From Rhizosphaericola sp047606825 (GTDB lineage Bacteria; Bacteroidota; Bacteroidia; Chitinophagales; Chitinophagaceae), in assembly GCA_047606825.1 (NCBI GenBank), contig JASGDY010000129.1, positions 1-15,499 on the forward strand: a stretch of DNA of 15,499 nucleotides, in the 5' to 3' direction. Both the position numbers and the translations under genes were made by a program. The notes under the pieces are model-generated. The model was not told the DNA's origin, searched no databases, and saw only the letters and a program-made list of their open reading frames with translations. Positions 7,630 through 14,332 of this stretch are shown piece after piece; positions within the stretch are counted from its first letter, which is position 1; the number at the start of each line of letters is the position of its first letter.

Positions 7630-9507
7630 ATGCAAAGTATTAAAAAGAATTTTTATTTGTTGTGTTTATTTTTGGGAGTAGTAAGTATGTTGTCGGCACA
7701 AAAGACAGTGTCTATCATTCCTGAGCCTGTTTCCATTGTTCAAAAATCTGGAAATTATAATATCGGAAAAGTTGTTAAGATATATAATGACGGAAAATTA
7801 AATGGAAGTTATATTTTAAATGAATTGAAAGATGTTTTTCGTAAATATGATATTACGACTGTCTTTACCAACAAAAAATCAGAAGCTACTATTTCGTTTT
7901 CTATTTTTAAAAAACAGGAAGAGACGATTAAACAGGAAGGCTATTATTTAGATGTTGATACAAAAGGAATTTCTATAAAAGCAAATGAAGATGCCGGACT
8001 ATATTATGCGGTACAGACCCTCAAGCAATTAATAGATAATGGCGATGTGCAGACCTTCGGCATTCCCTATGTAACCATTGTCGATTATCCACAAGTAGCG
8101 TGGCGTGGAATATTGTTGGATGTGGCGCGGCATTTTTTTACTAAGGAAGAAGTAAAGAAATACATTGATGAAATCAGTGCTTTTAAATTTAATATACTGC
8201 AACTACATCTTACGGACGATGGCGGTTGGCGTATTGAAATTAAAAAATATCCCAAACTGACGCAGGTTGGTTCATGGGGCGTAAAAAAAGTGGGCGAGTA
8301 TGGAGAATTCTCAGAAGTAGAATCTGGCGAAAAATATAACTATGGTGGTTTTTACACACAAGAAGACATAAAGGAAATCGTACAATATGCCAAGGCGCAC
8401 TATATTGACATCTTGCCCGAAATAGATGTGCCAGGACATTGCATGGCGGCGGTAGCTTCCTATCCCGAATTGTCAGGTACGAAAGATGCAGTTAACTATA
8501 AAGTCTATTCTGGAGAAAAGGATTTTATGGATTGGACGGACAGTGGTATCGTGGCACGTTACGACAATACATTAAATCCTGCTAAGTCTATTGTATATCG
8601 TTTTCTGGACGATGTTTTTGGGGAGGTTGCGCAGTTGTTTCCTTTTGGATATATACATGTCGGCGGCGATGAATGTGCCAAAAATTTTTGGAAAAAAGAT
8701 TCGGCAATCGCCAGATTGATGGCGCAGGAAAAATTAAAAACCTATGAAGAAGTACAGAGCTACTTTGAGAAAAGAGTAGAAGCTATCGTCACTTCAAAAG
8801 GTAAAAAACTCATTGGCTGGGACGAGATTTTGGAAGGTGGCGTATCTGACCACGCGACGGTTATGAGCTGGCGAGGTGAAAATGGTGGTATCGAAGCCGC
8901 AAAATTAAAACATGATGTCGTCATGACTCCCAATGATTTTGTTTACATTGATTTAATGCAGGGTACCAAGTATATTGAGTCGCCTGTATATGCGTCTTTG
9001 CGACTGAAAAAAGTGTATGATTTCACACCTTTTCCGAGAGGTATAGATTCCCAATATGTCAAAGGTGGACAGGCCAATCTATGGACTGAGCAGATTTATA
9101 CTTTTCCTAAGGTGGAATATATGACCTGGCCCAGAGGTTTGGCTGTTTCTGAGTCTTTGTGGAGTCCTTCCCAAAAAAAGAACTGGCCGAAATTTGTAGA
9201 CAAACTTACGTGCCAGATGGACGTTTTTGACAGAGATACAATTGCCTATGCGATGAGTATGTATGAGCCAGACATTCAAGTTTCTTATAATAAAGACAGC
9301 AGCAAGCTGTTTAAGCTGGACTCGGAGATTGACAATCTGTCGATGTATTATACTTTGGATGGTTCTTTTCCCGATGTACGTTCCGACAAGTACAACAATC
9401 AACCCGTTATGATTCCTAAAGATGCTAAGATGCTTAGGATACAGTCCTATTATAAAGGTAAGAAGTCAGGTCGGTTGATTTCTGTTGCTATAAATGAACT
9501 ACATTGA
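7630..9507 (+). CDS. GH20 beta-N-acetylhexosaminidase, exported
   Basis: A 625-residue enzyme that removes terminal beta-linked GlcNAc or GalNAc by substrate-assisted catalysis. Signal peptide about 1-23 (LLCLFLGVVSMLSA then Q); no lipobox Cys, so periplasmic or secreted. A GH20b-like N-terminal domain lies at about 25-152 (with GYYLDVDTKGISIKANEDAG). The catalytic barrel starts at about 155 (WRGILLDVARHFF) and has HLTDDGGWRIEIKKYP, ILPEIDVPGH and the catalytic Asp347-Glu348 pair in YIHVGGDECAKNFW. Substrate-pocket tryptophans are seen in VMSWRGE (about 411-417) and LWTEQIY (about 484-490). The last 80 residues (YYTLDGSFPDV onward) fit the chitobiase/hexosaminidase C-terminal domain. Length and motifs are intact. 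It sits between the SusC/D genes and a NagX-like gene, pointing to a GlcNAc-containing substrate. Confidence 0.95.
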   Translation: MQSIKKNFYLLCLFLGVVSMLSAQKTVSIIPEPVSIVQKSGNYNIGKVVKIYNDGKLNGSYILNELKDVFRKYDITTVFTNKKSEATISFSIFKKQEETIKQEGYYLDVDTKGISIKANEDAGLYYAVQTLKQLIDNGDVQTFGIPYVTIVDYPQVAWRGILLDVARHFFTKEEVKKYIDEISAFKFNILQLHLTDDGGWRIEIKKYPKLTQVGSWGVKKVGEYGEFSEVESGEKYNYGGFYTQEDIKEIVQYAKAHYIDILPEIDVPGHCMAAVASYPELSGTKDAVNYKVYSGEKDFMDWTDSGIVARYDNTLNPAKSIVYRFLDDVFGEVAQLFPFGYIHVGGDECAKNFWKKDSAIARLMAQEKLKTYEEVQSYFEKRVEAIVTSKGKKLIGWDEILEGGVSDHATVMSWRGENGGIEAAKLKHDVVMTPNDFVYIDLMQGTKYIESPVYASLRLKKVYDFTPFPRGIDSQYVKGGQANLWTEQIYTFPKVEYMTWPRGLAVSESLWSPSQKKNWPKFVDKLTCQMDVFDRDTIAYAMSMYEPDIQVSYNKDSSKLFKLDSEIDNLSMYYTLDGSFPDVRSDKYNNQPVMIPKDAKMLRIQSYYKGKKSGRLISVAINELH

Positions 9508-9570
9508 TTAAGATACGATTTCTTTCAGTGGTAATAGTTTAGATGTCTGTTTTGGAAGATTGCGGATTGG

Positions 9571-9621
9571 ACCACGACTGTACAATTTCAATGGCGTTGC
9601 GTATTGGGGTTCCGTCGTGGT
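9571..9621 (+). repeat. 8-bp inverted repeat in the GH20-acyltransferase gap
   Basis: ACCACGAC (9571-9578) and GTCGTGGT (9614-9621) are perfect reverse complements 35 nt apart, in the 132-nt gap before the next gene and ending 18 nt upstream of its ATG. The tract after it is A-rich rather than T-rich, so it is not a plus-strand terminator. Meaning unknown. Confidence 0.3.
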
Positions 9622-9639
9622 TTAAAAAATAATTAAAAA

Positions 9640-10764
9640 ATGAAAATAACTAAGGAGAGGTTTTTGTCTCTGGATATATTCAGAGGTATCACTGTACTGT
9701 TCATGATTATCGTCAATTCGCTTCCATCGGAAGAGATTGCTTACGCACCGTTCCTTCATGCGCAGTGGTTTGGGTTCACGCCGACGGATTTGGTATATCC
9801 TTCTTTTTTGTTTGCGATTGGCAATTCCATATATTTTGGTAGTGTAGGGTGGAAGACACAACCTTCACGACAAGTTTATGGAAAGATTCTAAAACGTTCT
9901 GTTTTTATTTTTTTGATAGGCTATCTTATGTATTGGTTTCCTTTTGTTCAGTACAATGGTCGGTCGTGGCATTGGATTCCGATGTCAGGTACAAGGATTA
10001 TGGGCGTATTGCAACGGATTGCTGTTGCGTTTTTGGTTAGTAGTCTGATGATTTATAAATTAAAAGAACGCTTTCTGTATATTTTCGGTATTGTATTGTT
10101 GGTTGGCTATCCATTTTTGTTATTCCATTTTGGTTATTCTGGTAAAGATTCTTTGTCTTTGGAAGGCAACGCCGTATTGCGTTTGGACGCTTTTGTGTTT
10201 GGGGAAGCACATTTGTATAAAGGAGAAGTAATTCCATTTGACCCGGAAGGACTGTTGAGCACCTTGCCGTCGATTGTGAATGTGCTTATAGGTTTTCTCG
10301 CTGGAAAATATTTACTGGAAAATAAAACGAACTATAAGAAATTGCTGAAACTGACAGCTATCGGTTTCTTCTTGGTTGCTGTTGGCTATTTATGGGGATA
10401 TTCTTTTCCGATTGGCAAAAAACTATGGACGAGTAGTTTTGTCATGTTGACTACTGGGCTTGATATTTTGCTGTTGCTGTCTATTGTTTGTTTTTGCGAA
10501 GAACGCAATAAATCTAAATTTGCTTCTTTTGTTTTGGTATTGGGCAAAAACCCTTTGGCAATATATATATTTTCACAGTTGTTTCTTACCGTACTGTATA
10601 TGATTCGCTTCCGTGGAGGCGGATTGTATGATGTATTGTTTAGTGATTTTTTCATCAAACTCGGCGGCAAGTTTGGCTGTCTTTTGCAGTCACTTCTTTA
10701 CACGATGCTTTGTTGGTTGTTAGGTTTTATCTTGGATAAAAAGAAGATATATATTAAGTTATAA
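9640..10764 (+). CDS. HGSNAT/NagX-like multipass membrane acyltransferase-family protein (DUF5009/DUF1624 type)
   Basis: A 374-residue protein with about ten hydrophobic segments. The family signature is clear: RFLSLDIFRGITVLFMIIVN at the N-terminus, then FLHAQWFGFTPTDLVYPSFL with His40 at the position matching the active-site His of human heparan-alpha-glucosaminide N-acetyltransferase, RIMGVLQRIAVAFL, FDPEGLLSTLPSI, GKKLWTSSFVMLT and GKNPLAIYIFSQL. Bacterial relatives (NagX) stand beside GlcNAc-use genes, and the preceding GH20 gene fits. The human enzyme transfers acetyl from cytosolic acetyl-CoA to a terminal glucosamine on the other side of the membrane; whether the bacterial forms do so or move GlcNAc is not settled. 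Start ATG gives the motif at residue 8, as in relatives. It is the last gene of the plus-strand block. Confidence 0.9.
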   Translation: MKITKERFLSLDIFRGITVLFMIIVNSLPSEEIAYAPFLHAQWFGFTPTDLVYPSFLFAIGNSIYFGSVGWKTQPSRQVYGKILKRSVFIFLIGYLMYWFPFVQYNGRSWHWIPMSGTRIMGVLQRIAVAFLVSSLMIYKLKERFLYIFGIVLLVGYPFLLFHFGYSGKDSLSLEGNAVLRLDAFVFGEAHLYKGEVIPFDPEGLLSTLPSIVNVLIGFLAGKYLLENKTNYKKLLKLTAIGFFLVAVGYLWGYSFPIGKKLWTSSFVMLTTGLDILLLLSIVCFCEERNKSKFASFVLVLGKNPLAIYIFSQLFLTVLYMIRFRGGGLYDVLFSDFFIKLGGKFGCLLQSLLYTMLCWLLGFILDKKKIYIKL

Positions 10765-11144
10765 GGATAGCAAAAAAGTCACAGATTGTCAGTGGTTTTT
10801 GTATGTAGGGTAGGGGCTGTTGTCCACACTTTAATATTATAATTTAAACGACGGAATTACGCCCTAAAGAGATAACCAAACGTGATGTCAAGCACTGAAA
10901 ACCAATAAGATCAAGCATTCCAAGGCATAAAAAAAGCCACCTCGAAAGGAGCCCCAGGATTGTTTTATCGTTCTTCAGCCGGATTTTATATAGTGTGGGA
11001 AAGGTGAAAAACCAAAAGGAAGCGCAATAAGTCCCGAAGGATGAAAAGGGAAAAATTAATTTGGTAACGCCCAATTTCCCTCTTTTCATTATGGCGTAGT
11101 CTTTTGGTTAGGGCTGTGCGGCGGCTTCCCACACTATCTTAGGG
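10765..11144. other. degenerate intergenic region between the PUL and the toxin-antitoxin pair
   Basis: No gene is supported in these 380 nt. Two imperfect direct copies of a GGGCTGT...CCACACT motif lie near its edges (10814-10830 and 11111-11135), and a 12-bp inverted repeat, ATAGTGTGGGAA at 10990-11001 with TTCCCACACTAT at 11126-11137, overlaps the second. An 81-codon minus-strand frame (10844-11089) is hydrophobic and Leu/Phe-rich with no recognised motif. The picture suggests remains of a repeated or mobile sequence. No clear terminator for either flanking gene is found; 10772-10801 offers only a weak A/T-rich stem. Confidence 0.4.
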
Positions 11145-11552
11145 CTATCGTTTTTCCGTATAGATCTTTAAGCCTTCGCTGACATATTTTTTGACGGTGG
11201 CATCTATGCTGACGAACGTATAGTTGTTGGATATTGCCTGCCATATCAACATCCTGTCGAAAGGGTCTTTGTGGTGGGCGGCTTTCATCTGATGGTAGGT
11301 GCTGCTTTCTTCGGGCAACAAGGGAATGGCAGCAAAGCCGATTTCCGTACAGATTCCCGGCAAGTCTTCTGGCGTAAGGCCATCCAATTGCAGCTTCCCC
11401 AAAGCTGACTTGAGCGACACTTCCCAAAAACTTACAGCACTTACCAAAATCCTGTTGTCGGGATTGGCAAGCACCCCCTTTAATTTCTTCGACAGTTTTT
11501 TTGTGTCGGTAATTGCCCAAAGCATATAATGTGTGTCCAAAAGGTACGTCAT
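11145..11552 (-). CDS. PIN-domain toxin, VapC-like ribonuclease
   Basis: A 135-residue single PIN domain, normal length for a type II toxin of the VapC kind, expected to cut RNA with a bound metal ion. Conserved acids are visible: Asp6 in YLLDTHYMLW, Glu44 in VSAVSFWEVSLKSALGKL, Asp96/Asp99 in HKDPFDRMLIWQA and Asp117 in FVSIDATVKKY. Its ATG overlaps the stop of the antitoxin gene by four bases (ATGA), the common translational coupling. It ends close to a degenerate intergenic stretch without a clear terminator. The subfamily (with WEVSLK and HKDPFDR) is common in Bacteroidota and usually paired with a Phd/YefM antitoxin, as here. Confidence 0.92.
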   Translation of the reverse strand: MTYLLDTHYMLWAITDTKKLSKKLKGVLANPDNRILVSAVSFWEVSLKSALGKLQLDGLTPEDLPGICTEIGFAAIPLLPEESSTYHQMKAAHHKDPFDRMLIWQAISNNYTFVSIDATVKKYVSEGLKIYTEKR

Positions 11553-11782
11553 AAGTTCAAAAATTCTTCTTCCGTGATTTTAAAATCCTTGCCGAACGTT
11601 GCCTTGGCTTTGCCTTCCAGAATCCCTATTTTCCTTTTTAGTTTCTTGGATGTTTTGGGTACCAACTTGGCAACAACCTCTTTTTTCTTGCCGTAGGAAA
11701 TGCCAACTTCTTCCCCGGCCAGCACTTTTTTCAGCACTTCGGAAAAATTTGCCTTGAACTCGCCGACACTCAATGTTTGCAT
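11549..11782 (-). CDS. Phd/YefM-type antitoxin of the VapC-like toxin
   Basis: A 77-residue antitoxin. The N-terminal half (MQTLSVGEFKANFSEVLKKV followed by GEEVGISYGKKKEVVAKLVP) is the Phd/YefM DNA-binding and dimerisation fold. The Lys-rich C-terminal tail (about 45-77) should wrap the toxin. It precedes and overlaps the toxin gene by four bases. Such proteins repress their own promoter; a tandem 8-bp repeat overlapping the -33 element upstream (11814-11829) is a natural operator candidate. Start at 11782 leaves a leader of about eight bases from the predicted start site. Confidence 0.9.
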   Translation of the reverse strand: MQTLSVGEFKANFSEVLKKVLAGEEVGISYGKKKEVVAKLVPKTSKKLKRKIGILEGKAKATFGKDFKITEEEFLNL

Positions 11783-11796
11783 AAAACACTTTTTTG

Positions 11797-11829
11797 CAAA
11801 AATAATGCTTTTTTTGTCAAGTTGTCAAG
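11797..11829 (-). promoter_or_regulatory. promoter and candidate operator of the toxin-antitoxin pair
   Basis: On the minus strand TATTTTTG (11797-11804) fits TAnnTTTG exactly, with TTG 21 nt upstream (11826-11828). The upstream part is a perfect tandem repeat of an 8-mer (CTTGACAA twice, 11814-11829), placed where a repressor would block the polymerase. Promoter is seen directly; operator role is inferred. Confidence 0.5.
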
Positions 11830-11927
11830 AAAACGACCCCGTTGTACTGTATATATTTTGAGTAGGATAAACCGGAACAGGGCGATTAGTTTTGCAGCGT
11901 GGGGTTTGAACAATAAAAACGTGGGTT

Positions 11928-12170
11928 ATGATGACGACAAACGATGTTGCCAAAGTATATGACACAATATTGAGCATACCAGGCATGGAATTTCTACTTT
12001 TGAGTGGAGGCAGATTTATAGTTTATACGATTTTGATTTATATTTTAGACCAAAAATCCATTTATGCTGTTCGGGATTTGCAATCCCGAACGCTTATCCG
12101 TGCATTTGCAATGCACTGCTATTTGCGGATTGCAAATCCGCCGATACGGCTTCAGGATTACAAATCCTGA
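11928..12170 (+). pseudogene. short frame whose 3' half is hairpin repeat, possible interrupted gene
   Basis: The frame opens with a convincing start (MMTTNDVAKVYDTILSIPGM), then continues into low-quality sequence and ends inside the hairpin array at 12168-12170. The array and its AT-rich flank therefore supply more than half of the 80 codons. I read it as the N-terminus of a small gene cut by insertion of the repeat, or as chance. No family recognised. A TAGTTTTG at 11887-11894 could be its -7 element, but a well-spaced upstream TTG is missing. Confidence 0.25.
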
Positions 12171-12195
12171 AGAGCGGACAGATTTATAGTTTATA
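12011..12195. repeat. 17-bp direct repeat flanking the left hairpin array
   Basis: CAGATTTATAGTTTATA occurs at 12011-12027 and again at 12179-12195, on either side of the hairpin array. It is perfect over 17 bases and stops at both ends. It could be a duplication made at insertion or a part of the element. Confidence 0.7.
12069..12172. repeat. array of four hairpins with 8-nt spacers (REP/BIME-like), left copy
   Basis: Four perfect hairpins, each with a 3-nt loop: 12069-12091 (10-bp stem), 12100-12116 (7 bp), 12125-12141 (7 bp) and 12150-12172 (10 bp). All three spacers are exactly 8 nt. The first two share the core ATTTGCAAT; the last two carry its reverse complement or a one-base variant (ATTGCAAAT, ATTACAAAT), so the array has overall two-fold symmetry (23-17-17-23). 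An inverted copy lies at the right window edge. Confidence 0.9.
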
Positions 12196-12216
12196 ACAAT
12201 TAAAATTTGTCCTACG

Positions 12217-12375
12217 ATGGCAAGCGTATTTGATGATTCATTCAAGAAAATGGCAGTGGAACTGTCTTATATAAAGGGGCACTTACACCTTTCGCCAAAA
12301 GGTTTTCCCCCCACTGGAAAAGTCTGTCATCAGGTCTGTCATTTTTCTGTCAACAATAGTGGAAAAAGGCGGTAA
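12217..12375 (+). CDS. small hypothetical frame, possible gene remnant
   Basis: A 52-codon frame begins MASVFDDSFKKMAVELSYIK, which looks like a genuine amphipathic helix, but decays after about residue 27 into PPTGKVCHQVCHF, across a 9-bp direct repeat (GTCTGTCAT twice, 12322-12342). It lies just right of the hairpin array and 17-bp repeat. It may be a frameshifted or truncated small gene. No family recognised. Confidence 0.2.
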   Translation: MASVFDDSFKKMAVELSYIKGHLHLSPKGFPPTGKVCHQVCHFSVNNSGKRR

Positions 12376-12400
12376 AAAGGGGTATATTTTGATAAATCCT

Positions 12401-12439
12401 AAAAAGAAAAAAGGTTGTAAGTCAATCACTTACAACCTT
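12401..12439 (-). terminator. intrinsic terminator of tRNA-Leu
   Basis: A perfect 12-bp stem (AAGGTTGTAAGT 12411-12422 with ACTTACAACCTT 12428-12439) and 5-nt loop are followed on the minus strand by a T-rich run (12401-12410). It lies 7 nt past the tRNA 3' end and would also stop transcripts reading in from the upstream operon. Confidence 0.88.
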
Positions 12440-12445
12440 GTATCG

Positions 12446-12529
12446 TGCCCAAGACTGGATTCGAACCAGCACGTCCTTGCGAACGCTGCGACCTGAACAC
12501 AGTGCGTCTACCAATTTCGCCACTTGGGC
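12446..12529 (-). tRNA. tRNA-Leu (anticodon CAG)
   Basis: An 84-nt class II tRNA read on the minus strand. The acceptor stem GCCCAAG (12529-12523) pairs with CTTGGGC (12453-12447), with discriminator A at 12446. The D-arm region reads TGGCGAAATTGGTAGACGC. The anticodon loop is TTCAGGT with anticodon CAG (plus-strand 12493-12495), the long variable arm is present, and the T-arm has GGTTCGAATCC. CCA is not encoded. It decodes CUG. Confidence 0.96.
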
Positions 12530-12548
12530 ATTTTTTCAAGTCGGGTTG

Positions 12549-12579
12549 CAAAAATAATGGGATTCAATGACATCCGCAA
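12549..12579 (-). promoter_or_regulatory. promoter of tRNA-Leu
   Basis: On the minus strand TTG (12577-12579), a 20-nt spacer and TATTTTTG (12549-12556) match the Bacteroidota consensus exactly. The predicted start site is about 13 nt before the tRNA 5' end. The tRNA therefore has its own promoter, although the upstream operon is on the same strand without a visible terminator. Confidence 0.7.
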
Positions 12580-12618
12580 CTTTTTTAGTAAACATTTTTT
12601 CTTGTAACCTGCACCCTC

Positions 12619-13596
12619 TCACAACACCAACAAGCTACACCCCCGCAAATCACTGTTGTCCAGCCTTCCCTGTATTTCAAAACTGCGGTCGTCATACAAT
12701 ATCCCCACGTCGTCCGTCGCAATGAACGAACAGGAATACACATTGGCCATGTCAATGACATTGACCAGACCTTGGCCAAGTGTCTTGACGCAAAGCGGGT
12801 CGTTTTCCTCGCGGACATAGACGCGCATCCACGGCGGACAATGGTAACGCCCCTCGCCTTTGGAATACGCTTGGCTGAGAAGTTCGGTCATGCCGTATTC
12901 GGAATGGACGTGTGCGACACCAAGTTGTCGGTGGAGGAAATCATGCACTTCCTGGCGCGTCAGTTCTTTTTTGCGGCCTTTCATTCCGCCCGTTTCCATG
13001 ATGACGGTAGAGTGCAGTTGATTGCGATACGCTTCCGCAAAATCCAGCAACGCAAACGTCACGCCAAGCAGCAAAGTCTTTTGTCCATTGGCTTCCAGTG
13101 CGTTGAGCGTATCGTTGAGCTGTTCGAAATCGTATAGGTAAAAACCGCTTTTCGGATGCTGTGACAACTGGATGAGGTCGTATGCCATCTTGACGAGCGA
13201 ACTGTTTTTTCTCTCAAGGTAAGCCGGCAGCAGACCAATGATGCACCAGTCTTGCGGATTGCCGTAAAAAAGTTCAAAACCCCTTTGGAAACTTTCCTCG
13301 TAAACGGAAGCGTATCGGACATAGTGGTGACTGTTGACGGTCTGTGTCGTGCCGCTACTTTCAAATACCAGTTCGGGTTGGAAGTCGCCGCACGTAACCT
13401 TGTGCGTCTTGAAAAAGGAAATCGGCAAAAAAGGAATCTCCGCGACCTGCTGTACTTGTTGCGGTTGCCGGTGCAGCGCGTCGCACCATTGTTGGTACAC
13501 TTGGTTGTTGTCATACTGAAACCGGAACAGTTCCAATACCGTCTCGTCCGCAACTTTTTCCCCTGAAAAAATCTGTTCAAAATATCTTTTGTCCAC
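12619..13596 (-). CDS. LuxE-like acyl-activating enzyme (acyl-protein synthetase family)
   Basis: A 325-residue member of the LuxE domain family, related to the ANL adenylating enzymes. Motifs: PFLPISFFKTHKV (about 55-67), the ATP-binding-like loop FESSGTTQTVNSHHYV (78-93), METGGMKGRKKELTR (200-214), HSEYGMTELLSQAYS (231-245, the YGxTE motif), ATDDVG (293-298) and GRLDNSDLRG at 310-319. LuxE activates fatty acids as acyl-AMP and holds them on an enzyme Cys; the acid used here is unknown. GTG at 13596 is preferred: the protein then begins VDKRYFEQIF, as in relatives, and overlaps the upstream gene by 20 nt. The ATG at 13662 would add 22 atypical residues and an 86-nt overlap. It is third in the operon after the UbiA-like and methyltransferase genes. 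Confidence 0.85.
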   Translation of the reverse strand: MDKRYFEQIFSGEKVADETVLELFRFQYDNNQVYQQWCDALHRQPQQVQQVAEIPFLPISFFKTHKVTCGDFQPELVFESSGTTQTVNSHHYVRYASVYEESFQRGFELFYGNPQDWCIIGLLPAYLERKNSSLVKMAYDLIQLSQHPKSGFYLYDFEQLNDTLNALEANGQKTLLLGVTFALLDFAEAYRNQLHSTVIMETGGMKGRKKELTRQEVHDFLHRQLGVAHVHSEYGMTELLSQAYSKGEGRYHCPPWMRVYVREENDPLCVKTLGQGLVNVIDMANVYSCSFIATDDVGILYDDRSFEIQGRLDNSDLRGCSLLVL

Positions 13597-14332
13597 TGCC
13601 TCTATCCCTTTCCGCAAAGGTATCGAATGTTTTGCGGTAAGCCGCCGCGAACACAAAATCATGGAAACTATACTGTGACCATTCTTCGCGATATTTTTTT
13701 GGGAAAATGGATGCCATGTCCACGAGTTGCTTCGTTTCGATATGTGTCAGGACACGGAAAAAAAGGTACATCGTCCAAAGCAGAAAGCGTTTCCATTTTT
13801 TGCAGTTCTGCGGCGTTAGCCGAAAATCGACATAGAGTAACAGTCCGTTTTGGCGAAGCATTTTGTCCATTTTCTCAAACAAAAAAAGACATTTTTCCTC
13901 GGAAAAATTGTCAAAGAAAAAAGGTGTGATGACGATGTCAAAATATCCACTTCTCCGCAAAGTCCCGGCTTGTCCCGACTGTGGCGAGGGAATATTATGT
14001 GGAGATGATTCGCCGTGAAGCTGCGGCGATGAAAACGCAACGTTTTCTATGTATTCGCAAATGAAATCAACAGGAAAAGAAACTTTTCTTTTACGCGCCA
14101 ATGCAATCATTTTGGACGAGGCTTCTATGTATGTGACGGCGATATTTTTTCTTTCCAATTTCTCTATTTCATCCAAAATCCAACCTGTCCCGCCGCCGAC
14201 AACCAAAACATCTTGTCCGTCTTCCAAAAAATGCAGAACAGAACGCTGCGCCCGCACCAATGCCTGTCCGTAAACCGCACGGCTGATGAAATCATAAAAC
14301 GGTGCCAACCTGTCGTAATTGTTTTTTTGCAT
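13577..14332 (-). CDS. class I SAM-dependent methyltransferase
   Basis: A 251-residue Rossmann-fold methyltransferase. The SAM-binding motif I is DVLVVGGGTGWILDEI (41-56), followed by the acidic end of beta-2 in VTYIEASSKMIALARKRK (66-83), motif IV in GYFDIVITPFFFDNF (129-143) and the post-motif strand GLLLYVDF (163-170). The N-terminal MQKNNYDRLAPFYDFISRAV resembles UbiE-like enzymes that act on lipid-soluble substrates. The ATG at 14332 overlaps the stop of the upstream gene by one base (TGATG), so translation is coupled; the longer TTG start at 14368 is unlikely. Odd: residues about 101-128, rich in Ser, Pro, Gly and Gln, lie between strands where relatives usually have a short loop, suggesting an in-frame insertion. 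Substrate unknown; context suggests the product or substrate of the UbiA-like enzyme. Confidence 0.88.
   Translation of the reverse strand: MQKNNYDRLAPFYDFISRAVYGQALVRAQRSVLHFLEDGQDVLVVGGGTGWILDEIEKLERKNIAVTYIEASSKMIALARKRKVSFPVDFICEYIENVAFSSPQLHGESSPHNIPSPQSGQAGTLRRSGYFDIVITPFFFDNFSEEKCLFLFEKMDKMLRQNGLLLYVDFRLTPQNCKKWKRFLLWTMYLFFRVLTHIETKQLVDMASIFPKKYREEWSQYSFHDFVFAAAYRKTFDTFAERDRGSGQKIF

Noticed and set aside
10772..10801. Terminator of the PUL
   Set aside because: The only stem has three GC pairs, wobble pairs and unequal A and T runs; too weak to call.
10844..11089. 81-codon minus-strand gene
   Set aside because: Hydrophobic, Leu/Phe-rich translation without motif, in a degenerate repeat-like region; nothing supports translation.
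11857..11894. Plus-strand promoter for the short frame at 11928
   Set aside because: TAGTTTTG fits the -7 form, but the nearest TTTG is 26 nt upstream, longer than the spacing of the other promoters here.
12069..12172. CRISPR array
   Set aside because: Four regularly spaced hairpins with 8-nt spacers; repeats differ in stem sequence and length and spacers are far too short. No cas gene is near.
13597..13662. 22-residue N-terminal extension of the LuxE-like protein from the ATG at 13662
   Set aside because: It lies wholly within the methyltransferase gene, is unlike family N-termini, and the GTG at 13596 gives a short overlap typical of the operon.
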